The notes under the pieces are model-generated. The model searched no databases, was not told the origin of the DNA, and saw nothing but the letters and a program-made list of their open reading frames with translations. From Pseudomonas sp. PDM18 (GTDB taxonomy: Bacteria > Pseudomonadota > Gammaproteobacteria > Pseudomonadales > Pseudomonadaceae), in assembly GCF_014852585.1 (NCBI RefSeq), contig NZ_JACVBX010000001.1:434001-498000 (forward strand): a stretch of 64,000 nt of DNA. The letters are read 5' to 3'. Each line of letters begins with the position of its first letter. Position 1 is the stretch's first letter. The position numbers and the translations under genes were made by a program. Shown piece by piece: positions 24,826 through 32,237 of the stretch.

Positions 24826-25635
24826 ATGCGCCACGACGTCATCCTGGTCGTCCTCGACGGCCTCAACTACAGCGTCGCCCACGATTGCCTGGGTCACCTG
24901 CAGGCCCTGTGCAACGCCGGCCGCGGCCAGCTCTACCGGCTGGAATGCGAGCTGCCTTCACTGTCGCGCCCGTTGTACGAATGCATCCTCACCGGCGTGC
25001 GCCCGATCGACAGCGGCATCCTGCACAACGATGTGTCGCGCCTGTCCAACCAGCGCAGCCTGTTCCACTACGCCCGCGATGCCGGCCTGACCACCGCGGC
25101 GGCGGCGTACAACTGGGTCAGCGAGCTGTACAACCGCACACCCTTCGACCCGGCGCGCGACCGTCATACCGACGACGAATCCCTGCCGATCCAGCACGGC
25201 CACTTCTACTGGACGGACCACTACCCCGACTCGCACCTGTTCACCGATGCCGAGTCGCTGCGCCGCCGGCATGCGCCCAACTGCCTGCTGGTGCACCCGA
25301 TGAACATCGACGACGCCGGCCACAAGCACGGCCTGGGCACGCCGCAGTACCGCAACAGCGCGCGACACGTCGACATCATCCTCTCCGAGTACCTGCACCA
25401 GTGGCTGGCCGCCGGCTACCAGGTGATGGTCACTGCCGACCACGGCATGAACGACGACCGCAGCCACGGCGGCATCCTCCCCGAGGAGCGCGAAGTGCCG
25501 CTGTTCGTCTTTGGCGAGGCGTTCAGCCTCGATGACCAGGCGCGCCCGCGCCAAGTCGAACTGTGCGGCACGCTATGCGAGATCCTCGGTGCTGCCCACG
25601 ACAAACCGGTCTGCCGGGAGCTGCTCAAGGCATGA
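24826..25635 (+). CDS. Alkaline-phosphatase-superfamily hydrolase (operon gene 2)
   Basis: Protein of 269 residues without a signal peptide, hence cytosolic. Superfamily landmarks: VILVVLDGLNYSVAHD at the N-terminus (metal Asp), HPMNIDDAGHKHGLGT (Asp and two His), and VTADHGMNDDRSHGG near the C-terminus (Asp-His metal ligands and His). This pattern belongs to the nucleotide pyrophosphatase/phosphodiesterase/phosphonoacetate-hydrolase branch, which cleaves phosphate esters or C-P bonds. The nucleophile, usually Thr or Ser, may be in LYECILTGVRP. It probably processes the solute after import. The next gene overlaps its stop by four bases. Confidence 0.85.
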   Translation: MRHDVILVVLDGLNYSVAHDCLGHLQALCNAGRGQLYRLECELPSLSRPLYECILTGVRPIDSGILHNDVSRLSNQRSLFHYARDAGLTTAAAAYNWVSELYNRTPFDPARDRHTDDESLPIQHGHFYWTDHYPDSHLFTDAESLRRRHAPNCLLVHPMNIDDAGHKHGLGTPQYRNSARHVDIILSEYLHQWLAAGYQVMVTADHGMNDDRSHGGILPEEREVPLFVFGEAFSLDDQARPRQVELCGTLCEILGAAHDKPVCRELLKA

Positions 25636-26474
25636 GATCGAACACCGGAAAGCTCTTCGCCCTGCTCTGCCTGCTGCCCTTCGCGCTGTTCTTCTTCGCC
25701 TTCCAGCTCGCGCCATTGCTGTGGGTGATGATCAACAGCGTGCGCACCGGCGATGGCTGGGGCCTGGCCAATTTCAGCGAGATATTCGGCTCGCCCTTCT
25801 ACCGCCAGGCGATCCGCTACAGCCTGGAAATCTCGCTGTGGTCGAGCCTGATCGGCCTGTTCATCGCGATCCTCGGCAGCTACTCGCTGCGCCAGGTGGA
25901 CAGCAGGCTGCGCGACTTCGTGATGGCCTTCGCCAACATGACCAGCAACTTCGCCGGGGTGCCGCTGGCCTTCGCGTTCATCATCATCCTGGGCTTCAAC
26001 GGCGCCATCACGCTGCTGCTGAAACAGGCAGGGATCATCGAGGACTTCAACCTCTACTCCAAAACCGGCCTGATCATCCTCTACACGTACTTCCAGATTC
26101 CCCTGGGCGTGATGCTGCTCTACCCGGCCTTCGACGCCCTGCGCGAGGACTGGCGCGAATCCGCAGCCCTGCTGGGCGCCAGCCAGTGGGCGTTCTGGCG
26201 GCACATCGGCATCCCGGTGCTGACGCCAGCGCTGCTGGGCACCTTCGTCATCCTGCTGGCCAACGCCCTGGGCGCCTATGCCACGGTCTACTCGCTGACC
26301 ACCGGCAACTTCAACGTGGTGCCCATCCGCATCGCCGGGCTGGTCTCGGGCGACGTGTTCCTCGACCCGAACATGGCCAGTGCGCTGGCGATGGTGCTGG
26401 TCGGCCTGATGAGCATCATTACCCTGGCCCACCAGTGGCTGCTGCGCCGGAGCTACCATGTCGAGAAACGCTAG
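25632..26474 (+). CDS. ABC transporter permease 1 (operon gene 3)
   Basis: Inner-membrane permease of 280 residues with about six helices, of the binding-protein-dependent (MetI-like) type. The N-terminal helix is LFALLCLLPFALFFFAFQLAPLLWVMIN. The cytoplasmic coupling (EAA) loop is DWRESAALLGASQWAFWRHIGIPVLTPALLG, near residue 178. It forms a heterodimer with the next gene product. The start ATG overlaps the preceding stop (ATGA), so the longer upstream frame is not used. Confidence 0.9.
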   Translation: MRSNTGKLFALLCLLPFALFFFAFQLAPLLWVMINSVRTGDGWGLANFSEIFGSPFYRQAIRYSLEISLWSSLIGLFIAILGSYSLRQVDSRLRDFVMAFANMTSNFAGVPLAFAFIIILGFNGAITLLLKQAGIIEDFNLYSKTGLIILYTYFQIPLGVMLLYPAFDALREDWRESAALLGASQWAFWRHIGIPVLTPALLGTFVILLANALGAYATVYSLTTGNFNVVPIRIAGLVSGDVFLDPNMASALAMVLVGLMSIITLAHQWLLRRSYHVEKR

Positions 26475-27246
26475 TCCGCTGTACCACCGCGTGGTGGTCT
26501 ACGCGCTGTTCCTGATCCTGCTGGTGCCGCTGGCCGCCACCCTGCTCTATTCGCTGGCGACCTCGTGGAGCGCCAGCGTGCTGCCCGACGGGCTGACCCT
26601 GAAGTGGTTCCTGACCCTGTGGAGCGACCCGCGCTTTCTGGTCGCCTTCGGCCAGTCGCTGCTGGTGTGCTTCGGCGCGCTGATCCTCAGCGTGGTGCTG
26701 GTGCTGCCGCTGATGTTCGTCATCCACTACTACTTCCCGCGCCTGGATGCGCTGATGAACGTGCTGATCCTGCTGCCCTTCGCAGTGCCGCCGGTAGTGT
26801 CGTCGGTCGGCCTGCTGCAGCTCTACGCCTCGGGCCCGGTGCCCATCGTCGGCACACCGTGGATCCTCATCGGCTGCTACTTCACCATCGCCCTGCCCTT
26901 CATGTACCGGGCGATCAGCAACAACCTGCAGGCGATCAACCTGCACGACCTGATGGACGCCGCCCACCTGCTCGGCGCCAGCACCTGGCAGGCCGCCCTG
27001 CTGGTGGTGCTGCCGAACCTGCGCAAGGGCTTGATGGTGGCGCTGTTCCTGTCCTTCAGCTTCCTCATCGGCGAGTTCGTCTTCGCCAACCTGCTGGTGG
27101 GCACCCGCTACGAAACGCTGCAGGTGTTCCTCAACAACATGCGCAACAGCAGTGGCCACTACACCAGCGCTGTGGTGGTCTCCTACTTCCTCTTCGTCCT
27201 GCTGCTCACCTGGGCAGCGAACCGTTTAAGCAAGGACAAGACATGA
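26458..27246 (+). CDS. ABC transporter permease 2 (operon gene 4)
   Basis: Inner-membrane permease of 262 residues, about six helices. The EAA coupling loop is DLMDAAHLLGASTWQAALLVVLPNLRKGL near residue 165. It overlaps permease 1 by 17 bases and the ATPase gene by four, so the transporter is tightly co-translated. Sequence type (PotC/PhnV-like) pairs with a PotB-like permease 1. Confidence 0.9.
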   Translation: MSRNASPLYHRVVVYALFLILLVPLAATLLYSLATSWSASVLPDGLTLKWFLTLWSDPRFLVAFGQSLLVCFGALILSVVLVLPLMFVIHYYFPRLDALMNVLILLPFAVPPVVSSVGLLQLYASGPVPIVGTPWILIGCYFTIALPFMYRAISNNLQAINLHDLMDAAHLLGASTWQAALLVVLPNLRKGLMVALFLSFSFLIGEFVFANLLVGTRYETLQVFLNNMRNSSGHYTSAVVVSYFLFVLLLTWAANRLSKDKT

Positions 27247-28238
27247 GTTTCCTCAGCGTCGAGACACTGAACAAGAGCTACGGCAGCACCACGGTTTTCC
27301 AGGACATCGACTTCGCCGCCGAACGCGGCGAGTTCGTCACCCTGCTCGGCCCCAGCGGCTGCGGTAAATCCACCCTGCTGCGCTGCATCGCCGGCCTCAC
27401 CGCGGTGGACAGCGGGCGCATCCTGCTGGACGGCGAAGACATCGTGCCCAAGAGCCCGCAGAAGCGCGGCATTGCCATGGTGTTCCAGAGCTACGCGCTG
27501 TTCCCCAACATGACCGTGGAGCAGAACGTCGCCTTCGGCCTGCGCATGCAGAAGGTGCCGGCAGCAGAGTCCGCCCAGCGCGTGCGCGAGGCGCTGGAGA
27601 TGGTGGAGCTCGGCCCGTTGGCGGCGCGCTATCCGCACCAGCTGTCCGGCGGCCAGTGCCAGCGCGTCGCCCTGGCCCGTTCGCTGGTCACCCGCCCGCG
27701 CCTGCTGCTGCTCGACGAGCCGCTGTCGGCGCTGGACGCGCGCATCCGCAAGCACCTGCGCGAGCAGATCCGCCGCATCCAGCAGGAGCTTAAGCTGACC
27801 ACGGTGTTCGTCACCCACGATCAGGAAGAAGCGCTGACGCTGTCCGACCGCATCGTGCTGATGAACGCCGGGCGCATCGTCCAGAGTGGCGACGCCGAAA
27901 CCCTCTACACCGCGCCGGAGAATGCCTTCGCCGCCGGCTTCATCGGCAACTACAACCTGCTTGATGCCGCCCAGGCGACGAAGCTGCTGGACCGTCCTTA
28001 TCGCCAGCAGGTGGCGATCCGCCCCGAATCCCTGCGCCTGAGCGTGGAACCCGGCGAAGGCATCCCGGTTCAGGTACTCTCCCACAGCCTGCTGGGCAAC
28101 GTGATCCGCTACCGGGTCGACGCCAGTGGCATCGAGCTGACCGTGGACGTCCTCAACCGCAGCGCCGAGCGTCTGTACCCGGCCGGCACCCAGCTCGGCC
28201 TGCAAATCGATAGTGAAAGCATTCGGGAGGTGGCCTGA
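27243..28238 (+). CDS. ABC transporter ATP-binding protein (operon gene 5)
   Basis: ATPase of 331 residues powering the importer. Walker A is GPSGCGKST (about residues 36-44), the Q-loop is in MVFQSYALFPNMTV, the signature is LSGGQCQRVALARSL, Walker B is LLLLDEPLSALD, and the switch His is in VFVTHDQEEAL. The C-terminal 90 residues form a TOBE-like regulatory domain (VAIRPESLRLSVEPGEGIPVQVLSHSLLGNVIRYRV). It resembles the PotA/FbpC/PhnT group. The stop shares one base with the start of the next gene. Confidence 0.93.
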   Translation: MSFLSVETLNKSYGSTTVFQDIDFAAERGEFVTLLGPSGCGKSTLLRCIAGLTAVDSGRILLDGEDIVPKSPQKRGIAMVFQSYALFPNMTVEQNVAFGLRMQKVPAAESAQRVREALEMVELGPLAARYPHQLSGGQCQRVALARSLVTRPRLLLLDEPLSALDARIRKHLREQIRRIQQELKLTTVFVTHDQEEALTLSDRIVLMNAGRIVQSGDAETLYTAPENAFAAGFIGNYNLLDAAQATKLLDRPYRQQVAIRPESLRLSVEPGEGIPVQVLSHSLLGNVIRYRVDASGIELTVDVLNRSAERLYPAGTQLGLQIDSESIREVA

Positions 28239-28891
28239 TGGCCCTGGTGATATTCGACCTCGACGACACCCTGATCGACGGCGACTGCGCGAGCCTGTGG
28301 AGCCAGCGCATGGCCGATCTCGGCTGGGTCGACGCGGAGTCGTTCCTCAAGCGCGACGCCGAGCTGATGGCGCTGTACGCGCAGGGCAAGCTACCCATGG
28401 AGGACTACATGGCCTTCGCCCTGGAGCCGATGGCCGGGCGCAGCGTGGACGAGATCGAGCGTGAAGTCGGAACCTTCGTCGAGGACGTGATCGAGCCGCT
28501 GATCCACACCGACGCCTGCACCACCCTCGCCCGCCACCGCGAGGCGGGTGACCGTCCGCTGGTGATCTCCGCCTCGGGCGTGCATCTGGTCCAGCCCATC
28601 GCCGAACGCATCGGCATCGACGAAGTACTGGCCATCGACCTGGAAGTCGTCAACGGCCACTATACCGGCCGCACCGTGGGCGTGCTGACGTACCGCGAAG
28701 GCAAGGTGCTGCGCCTGCTCGACCTGCTGGAGGGCGACGACAGCCCGCTGGCCAAAGCACATTTCTACTCCGACTCGCGCAACGACCTGCCGCTGCTCAA
28801 GCTGGTGGGCAAGCCGCACGTGGTAAACGCCGACCCGGTGCTGCTGGAGCACGCGCAGAAGATGGGCTGGGACGTGCTGAACTGGAAGTGA
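28238..28891 (+). CDS. HAD-superfamily hydrolase, subfamily IB (operon gene 6)
   Basis: Cytosolic phosphatase of 217 residues. HAD motif I is IFDLDDTLIDGDC (nucleophile Asp5, acid/base Asp7), motif II the Ser in PLVISASGVHLVQ, motif III the Lys in YREGKVLRLLDLL, and motif IV the Asp pair in YSDSRNDLPLL. The helical cap between motifs I and II is typical of subfamily IB (SerB-like). As the last gene of the transport operon it probably dephosphorylates a product of the imported solute. Confidence 0.88.
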   Translation: MALVIFDLDDTLIDGDCASLWSQRMADLGWVDAESFLKRDAELMALYAQGKLPMEDYMAFALEPMAGRSVDEIEREVGTFVEDVIEPLIHTDACTTLARHREAGDRPLVISASGVHLVQPIAERIGIDEVLAIDLEVVNGHYTGRTVGVLTYREGKVLRLLDLLEGDDSPLAKAHFYSDSRNDLPLLKLVGKPHVVNADPVLLEHAQKMGWDVLNWK

Positions 28892-28903
28892 CTTCTTCCA
28901 CAG

Positions 28904-28935
28904 AAAAAGGGCCGCATCAGCGGCCCTTTTCTTTT
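28904..28935 (+). terminator. Terminator of the transport/hydrolase operon
   Basis: AAAAAGGGCCGC, loop ATCA, GCGGCCCTTTTCTTTT. Strong hairpin with T-run, 13 bases after the HAD gene stop. Confidence 0.92.
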
Positions 28936-28943
28936 GCTTTTCC

Positions 28944-28963
28944 TGGAGGAGCGAGCTTGCCCG
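28944..28963. repeat. Solitary degenerate REP half-unit
   Basis: The string TGGAGGAGCGAGCTTGCCCG matches the 5' half of the window's REP unit (GTAGGAGCGAGCTTGCTCG) with three differences. It sits between the operon terminator and the oxidoreductase stop. Confidence 0.55.
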
Positions 28964-28968
28964 CCCCC

Positions 28969-29931
28969 TCAGTTCAGGCTCTCGTCGATCAGCACCACCA
29001 CCTTGCCCTGCACCTGGTTGCTCGCCAGGGCATCGAACGCGCTCTGCGCGTCGCGGACCGGGAAGGTGCGCTCCAGTTGCGGGCTGAGCTTGCCTGTCTC
29101 GAACAGCGGCCAGACCTTCTGCCCCAGCTCGGCGATCAGCTGCGCCTTATAGTCGGCGTCGCGCGAACGCAGAGTCGAGCCGATCAGCTGGATGCGCTTG
29201 CCCAGCAGCAGGGCCAGGTCCAGCTCGGCCTTGCGACCGCCCATCAGGCCAATGACCACCCATCGACCGTCGCGGCCGAGGATTTCCAGGTCCAGCTTGG
29301 CGTAGTTCGCGCCTACGGGGTCGAGGATCACATCGAAGGGCGCGAAATCCCGAAGCGATTCGAGGCTCTCCCCTCGAAGCGCGCCGCCCTCGGCGCCCAG
29401 CGCTTCGCAATAGGCCAGGCGATCGGCCGAACCGACGCTGACCCAGCACGGGCTGTTGAAAGCCTTGCACAACTGGATGCCGGCCGAGCCGACGCCGCTG
29501 GCGCCCGCGTGCAGGAGGACTTTCTCACCGGGCTGCAGCGCGCCGAGCATGAACAGGTTCAGCCAAGCCGTGGCGTAAACTTCGGGCAGCGCAGCGGCTT
29601 CGGCCAGGCTCAGGCCGGCGGGCACCGGCAGTGCATGGCGCTCGTCCACCACCACTTCCTCGGCCATGCCGCCACCGGCCAGCAGGGCGCAGACGCGGTC
29701 ACCCACCTGCCAGGTGCTGCCGGCCCCGACCTCGGTCACTACGCCGGAACATTCCAGACCGATGATGTCGCTCGCCCCCGGCGGCGGCGGGTAGAGACCG
29801 GCCACCTGCAACAGGTCAGCGCGGTTGAGTCCCGCGGCGGCGACCTGGATGCGGATCTGTCCCTGTGCGCAAGTCGGGTTCGGGCGCTCGGCCCACTCCA
29901 CTCGCCCTTCGATGCCTTGCAATGCGTTCAC
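28969..29931 (-). CDS. NAD(P)H:quinone oxidoreductase, zinc-independent MDR family
   Basis: Cytosolic medium-chain reductase of 320 residues that reduces quinones or enones with NADPH. The N-terminal GroES-like fold includes AAGLNRADLLQVAGLYPPPPGASDIIGLECSGVV. The nucleotide-binding Rossmann motif is LLHAGASGVGSAGIQLCKA, near residue 150. It lacks the Cys/His residues of zinc alcohol dehydrogenases, fitting the QOR/PIG3-like group. I chose the GTG at 29931 (GGAGG four bases upstream), which gives MNALQGIEGRVEW. The long frame to 30024 runs through a hairpin in the divergent region and lacks a good start. Confidence 0.87.
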   Translation of the reverse strand: MNALQGIEGRVEWAERPNPTCAQGQIRIQVAAAGLNRADLLQVAGLYPPPPGASDIIGLECSGVVTEVGAGSTWQVGDRVCALLAGGGMAEEVVVDERHALPVPAGLSLAEAAALPEVYATAWLNLFMLGALQPGEKVLLHAGASGVGSAGIQLCKAFNSPCWVSVGSADRLAYCEALGAEGGALRGESLESLRDFAPFDVILDPVGANYAKLDLEILGRDGRWVVIGLMGGRKAELDLALLLGKRIQLIGSTLRSRDADYKAQLIAELGQKVWPLFETGKLSPQLERTFPVRDAQSAFDALASNQVQGKVVVLIDESLN

Positions 29932-29953
29932 GCTGCCTCCATAGTGACTTCGC

Positions 29954-29984
29954 AGGGCCCGATCCGTAAGGTCGGGCCCTTTCT
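29954..29984 (+). terminator. Terminator-like hairpin in the algO leader
   Basis: AGGGCCCGA (29954-29962), a nine-base loop, then TCGGGCCCT (29972-29980) and TTCTT on the plus strand. It lies between two divergent genes, where no upstream plus-strand gene exists to terminate, so it may be an attenuator in the algO leader or end an antisense transcript of the oxidoreductase gene. Confidence 0.55.
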
Positions 29985-30069
29985 TCGCGCCGAATTCACC
30001 TGCGATTGAACCCGGCGCCGCCAATTAAGGCCTAATATGCGTCATAACTCCGCGATCAGTCGAATCAGC

Positions 30070-32148
30070 ATGAAGCGATTTTTGCCCCGTACCGCCCTGT
30101 TGTTCATCCTCGGCGCAACTGCCTTTTCCTCGTTCGCGGCGACCACCAGCCCGAACGTCTGGGACGGCCTGCAGCCCGACCGGGATCAAGTGATCGCCAG
30201 CCTCAACATCGTTGAGTTGCTCAAGCGCCATCACTACAACAAGCCGCCGCTGAACGACGAGCGCTCGGCGAAAATCTACGACAGCTACCTGAAGACTCTC
30301 GATCCGGCGCGCATGTACTTCACCGCCGCCGACATCGACCAGTTCGCGCCCTGGCGCACTCAGTTCGACGACTTCCTGAAAAGCGGCGAACTGGAGCCCG
30401 GCTTCACCATCTACAAGCGTCACCTCGACCGCCTGAAGGAGCGCCTGGACTTCGCCCTGGCCACCCTGAACAAGGGCGTCGACAAGATGGACTTCAACAC
30501 CGACGAATCACTGGAAATCGACCGCGAGAAATCGCCCTGGGCGAAAGACAGCGCCGCGCTGGACGACCTGTGGCGCAAGAAGGTGAAGGACGAAGTCCTG
30601 CGCCTGAAAATCGCCGGCAAGGACAACAAGGCCATCCAGGAACAGCTGACCAAGCGCTACAAGAACCAGCTGATGCGCCTGGAGCAGACCCGCAGCGAAG
30701 ACATCTTCCAGGCCTACATCAACGCCTTTGCCCAGACCTACGATCCGCACACCCAGTACCTGTCGCCGGATAGCGCGGAAAACTTCGACATCAACATGAG
30801 CCTCTCGCTGGAAGGTATCGGCGCCGTACTGCAGAGCGACAACGACTACGTGAAAGTCGTGCGCCTGGTACCGGCCGGCCCCGCCGAGAAGAGCAAGCAG
30901 ATCGCCACCTCCGACAAGATCATCGGCGTCGCCCAGGGCAAAGGCGAGATGGTCGACGTAGTCGGCTGGCGTCTGGATGAAGTGGTCAAGCTGATCCGCG
31001 GTCCGAAGGGCTCGCAGGTCCGCCTGGAAGTGATCCCGTCGACCAACGCGCCGAACGACCAGACCAGCAAGATCGTCACCATCACCCGCGAGGCTGTGAA
31101 GCTGGAAGACCAGGCGGCGAAGAAGTCGGTGATCACCATCGACCACGAAGGCAAGAACTACAAGCTGGGCATCATCGACGTGCCCGCGTTCTACCTCGAC
31201 TTCAAGGCCTACCGCGCTGGCGACCCGGACTACAAGTCCACCACCCGCGACGTGAAGAAGCTCATCGCCGAGCTGCAGAAGGACAAGGTCGACGGCATCG
31301 TCATCGACCTGCGCAACAACGGCGGCGGCTCCCTGCAGGAAGCCACCGAGCTGACCGGTCTGTTCATCGACCAGGGTCCGACCGTGCTGGTTCGCAACAG
31401 CGACGGCCGTGTCGACGTGCTCAACGATGACGAGGGCAAGGCTTTCTACACCGGGCCGATGACCGTGCTGGTCAACCGCCTGTCCGCCTCGGCTTCGGAA
31501 ATTTTCGCCGGCGCCATGCAGGACTATCACCGCGCGCTCATCGTCGGTGGCCAGACCTTCGGCAAGGGCACAGTGCAGACCATCCAGCCGCTCAACCACG
31601 GCGAGCTGAAGCTGACCCTGGCCAAGTTCTACCGCGTCTCCGGCCAAAGTACCCAGCATCAGGGTGTGATCCCGGACATCAGCTACCCGTCCATCGTCGA
31701 CGACAAGGAAATCGGCGAGAGCGCCCTGCCCGACTCCATGCCGTGGGACACCATCAAACCCGCACTGAAGGCCCAGGCCGATCCGTTCAAGCCGTTCCTC
31801 GACCAATTGCGCACCCGTCACGACGTGCGCACCGAGCACAACGCGGACTTCGTCTATGCCCGCGAGCGTCTCGCCCTGGCCCAGGAGCTGATGAAGGAAA
31901 AGACCGTCAGCCTCAACGAAGCCAAGCGTCGCTCCCAGCAGACCAGCATCGAGAACCGCCAACTGGCCATGGAGAACGCTCTGCGTAAATCCAAAGGCCA
32001 GGAGCCGCTCAAGGAGCTGAAGAAGGAAGACGAGAACGCCCTGCCGGAAGAGGACAAGACCAAGCCGCAGGACGACGCCTACCTCACTGAATCCGGGCAC
32101 ATCCTGATCGACTACCTGAATCTGGACTCCCAGGTCGCCAAACACTGA
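30070..32148 (+). CDS. algO: Tail-specific periplasmic protease AlgO/Prc (S41)
   Basis: Carboxy-terminal processing protease of 692 residues. In P. aeruginosa AlgO degrades truncated forms of the anti-sigma factor MucA and so affects alginate production. A signal sequence (LLFILGATAFSSFAA) is followed by an N-terminal helical domain, a PDZ domain (about residues 230-320: GIGAVLQSDNDYVKVVRLVPAGPAEKS), and the S41 protease core with catalytic Ser in NRLSASASEIFAGAM and Lys in VGGQTFGKGTVQ. A DUF3340-type C-terminal domain ends the protein. Full length. I used the ATG at 30070 that begins the signal peptide. Confidence 0.93.
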   Translation: MKRFLPRTALLFILGATAFSSFAATTSPNVWDGLQPDRDQVIASLNIVELLKRHHYNKPPLNDERSAKIYDSYLKTLDPARMYFTAADIDQFAPWRTQFDDFLKSGELEPGFTIYKRHLDRLKERLDFALATLNKGVDKMDFNTDESLEIDREKSPWAKDSAALDDLWRKKVKDEVLRLKIAGKDNKAIQEQLTKRYKNQLMRLEQTRSEDIFQAYINAFAQTYDPHTQYLSPDSAENFDINMSLSLEGIGAVLQSDNDYVKVVRLVPAGPAEKSKQIATSDKIIGVAQGKGEMVDVVGWRLDEVVKLIRGPKGSQVRLEVIPSTNAPNDQTSKIVTITREAVKLEDQAAKKSVITIDHEGKNYKLGIIDVPAFYLDFKAYRAGDPDYKSTTRDVKKLIAELQKDKVDGIVIDLRNNGGGSLQEATELTGLFIDQGPTVLVRNSDGRVDVLNDDEGKAFYTGPMTVLVNRLSASASEIFAGAMQDYHRALIVGGQTFGKGTVQTIQPLNHGELKLTLAKFYRVSGQSTQHQGVIPDISYPSIVDDKEIGESALPDSMPWDTIKPALKAQADPFKPFLDQLRTRHDVRTEHNADFVYARERLALAQELMKEKTVSLNEAKRRSQQTSIENRQLAMENALRKSKGQEPLKELKKEDENALPEEDKTKPQDDAYLTESGHILIDYLNLDSQVAKH

Positions 32149-32190
32149 TCGGATGTAATCAAACAGTCATGACGCTGTCGTGAAATGCAC

Positions 32191-32220
32191 AGGGCCGGGA
32201 AACCGGCCCTTTGCTTTTCC
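32191..32220 (+). terminator. Terminator of algO
   Basis: AGGGCCGG (32191-32198), loop GAAA, CCGGCCCT (32203-32210), then TTGCTTTTCC. GNRA-type tetraloop and interrupted T-run; good Rho-independent signal. Confidence 0.85.
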
Positions 32221-32237
32221 AGCCACCGAGAACCGTC

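Noticed and set aside
30508..32145. 545-codon frame antisense to algO
   Set aside because: It mirrors the AlgO coding sequence exactly and lacks start signals and domains.
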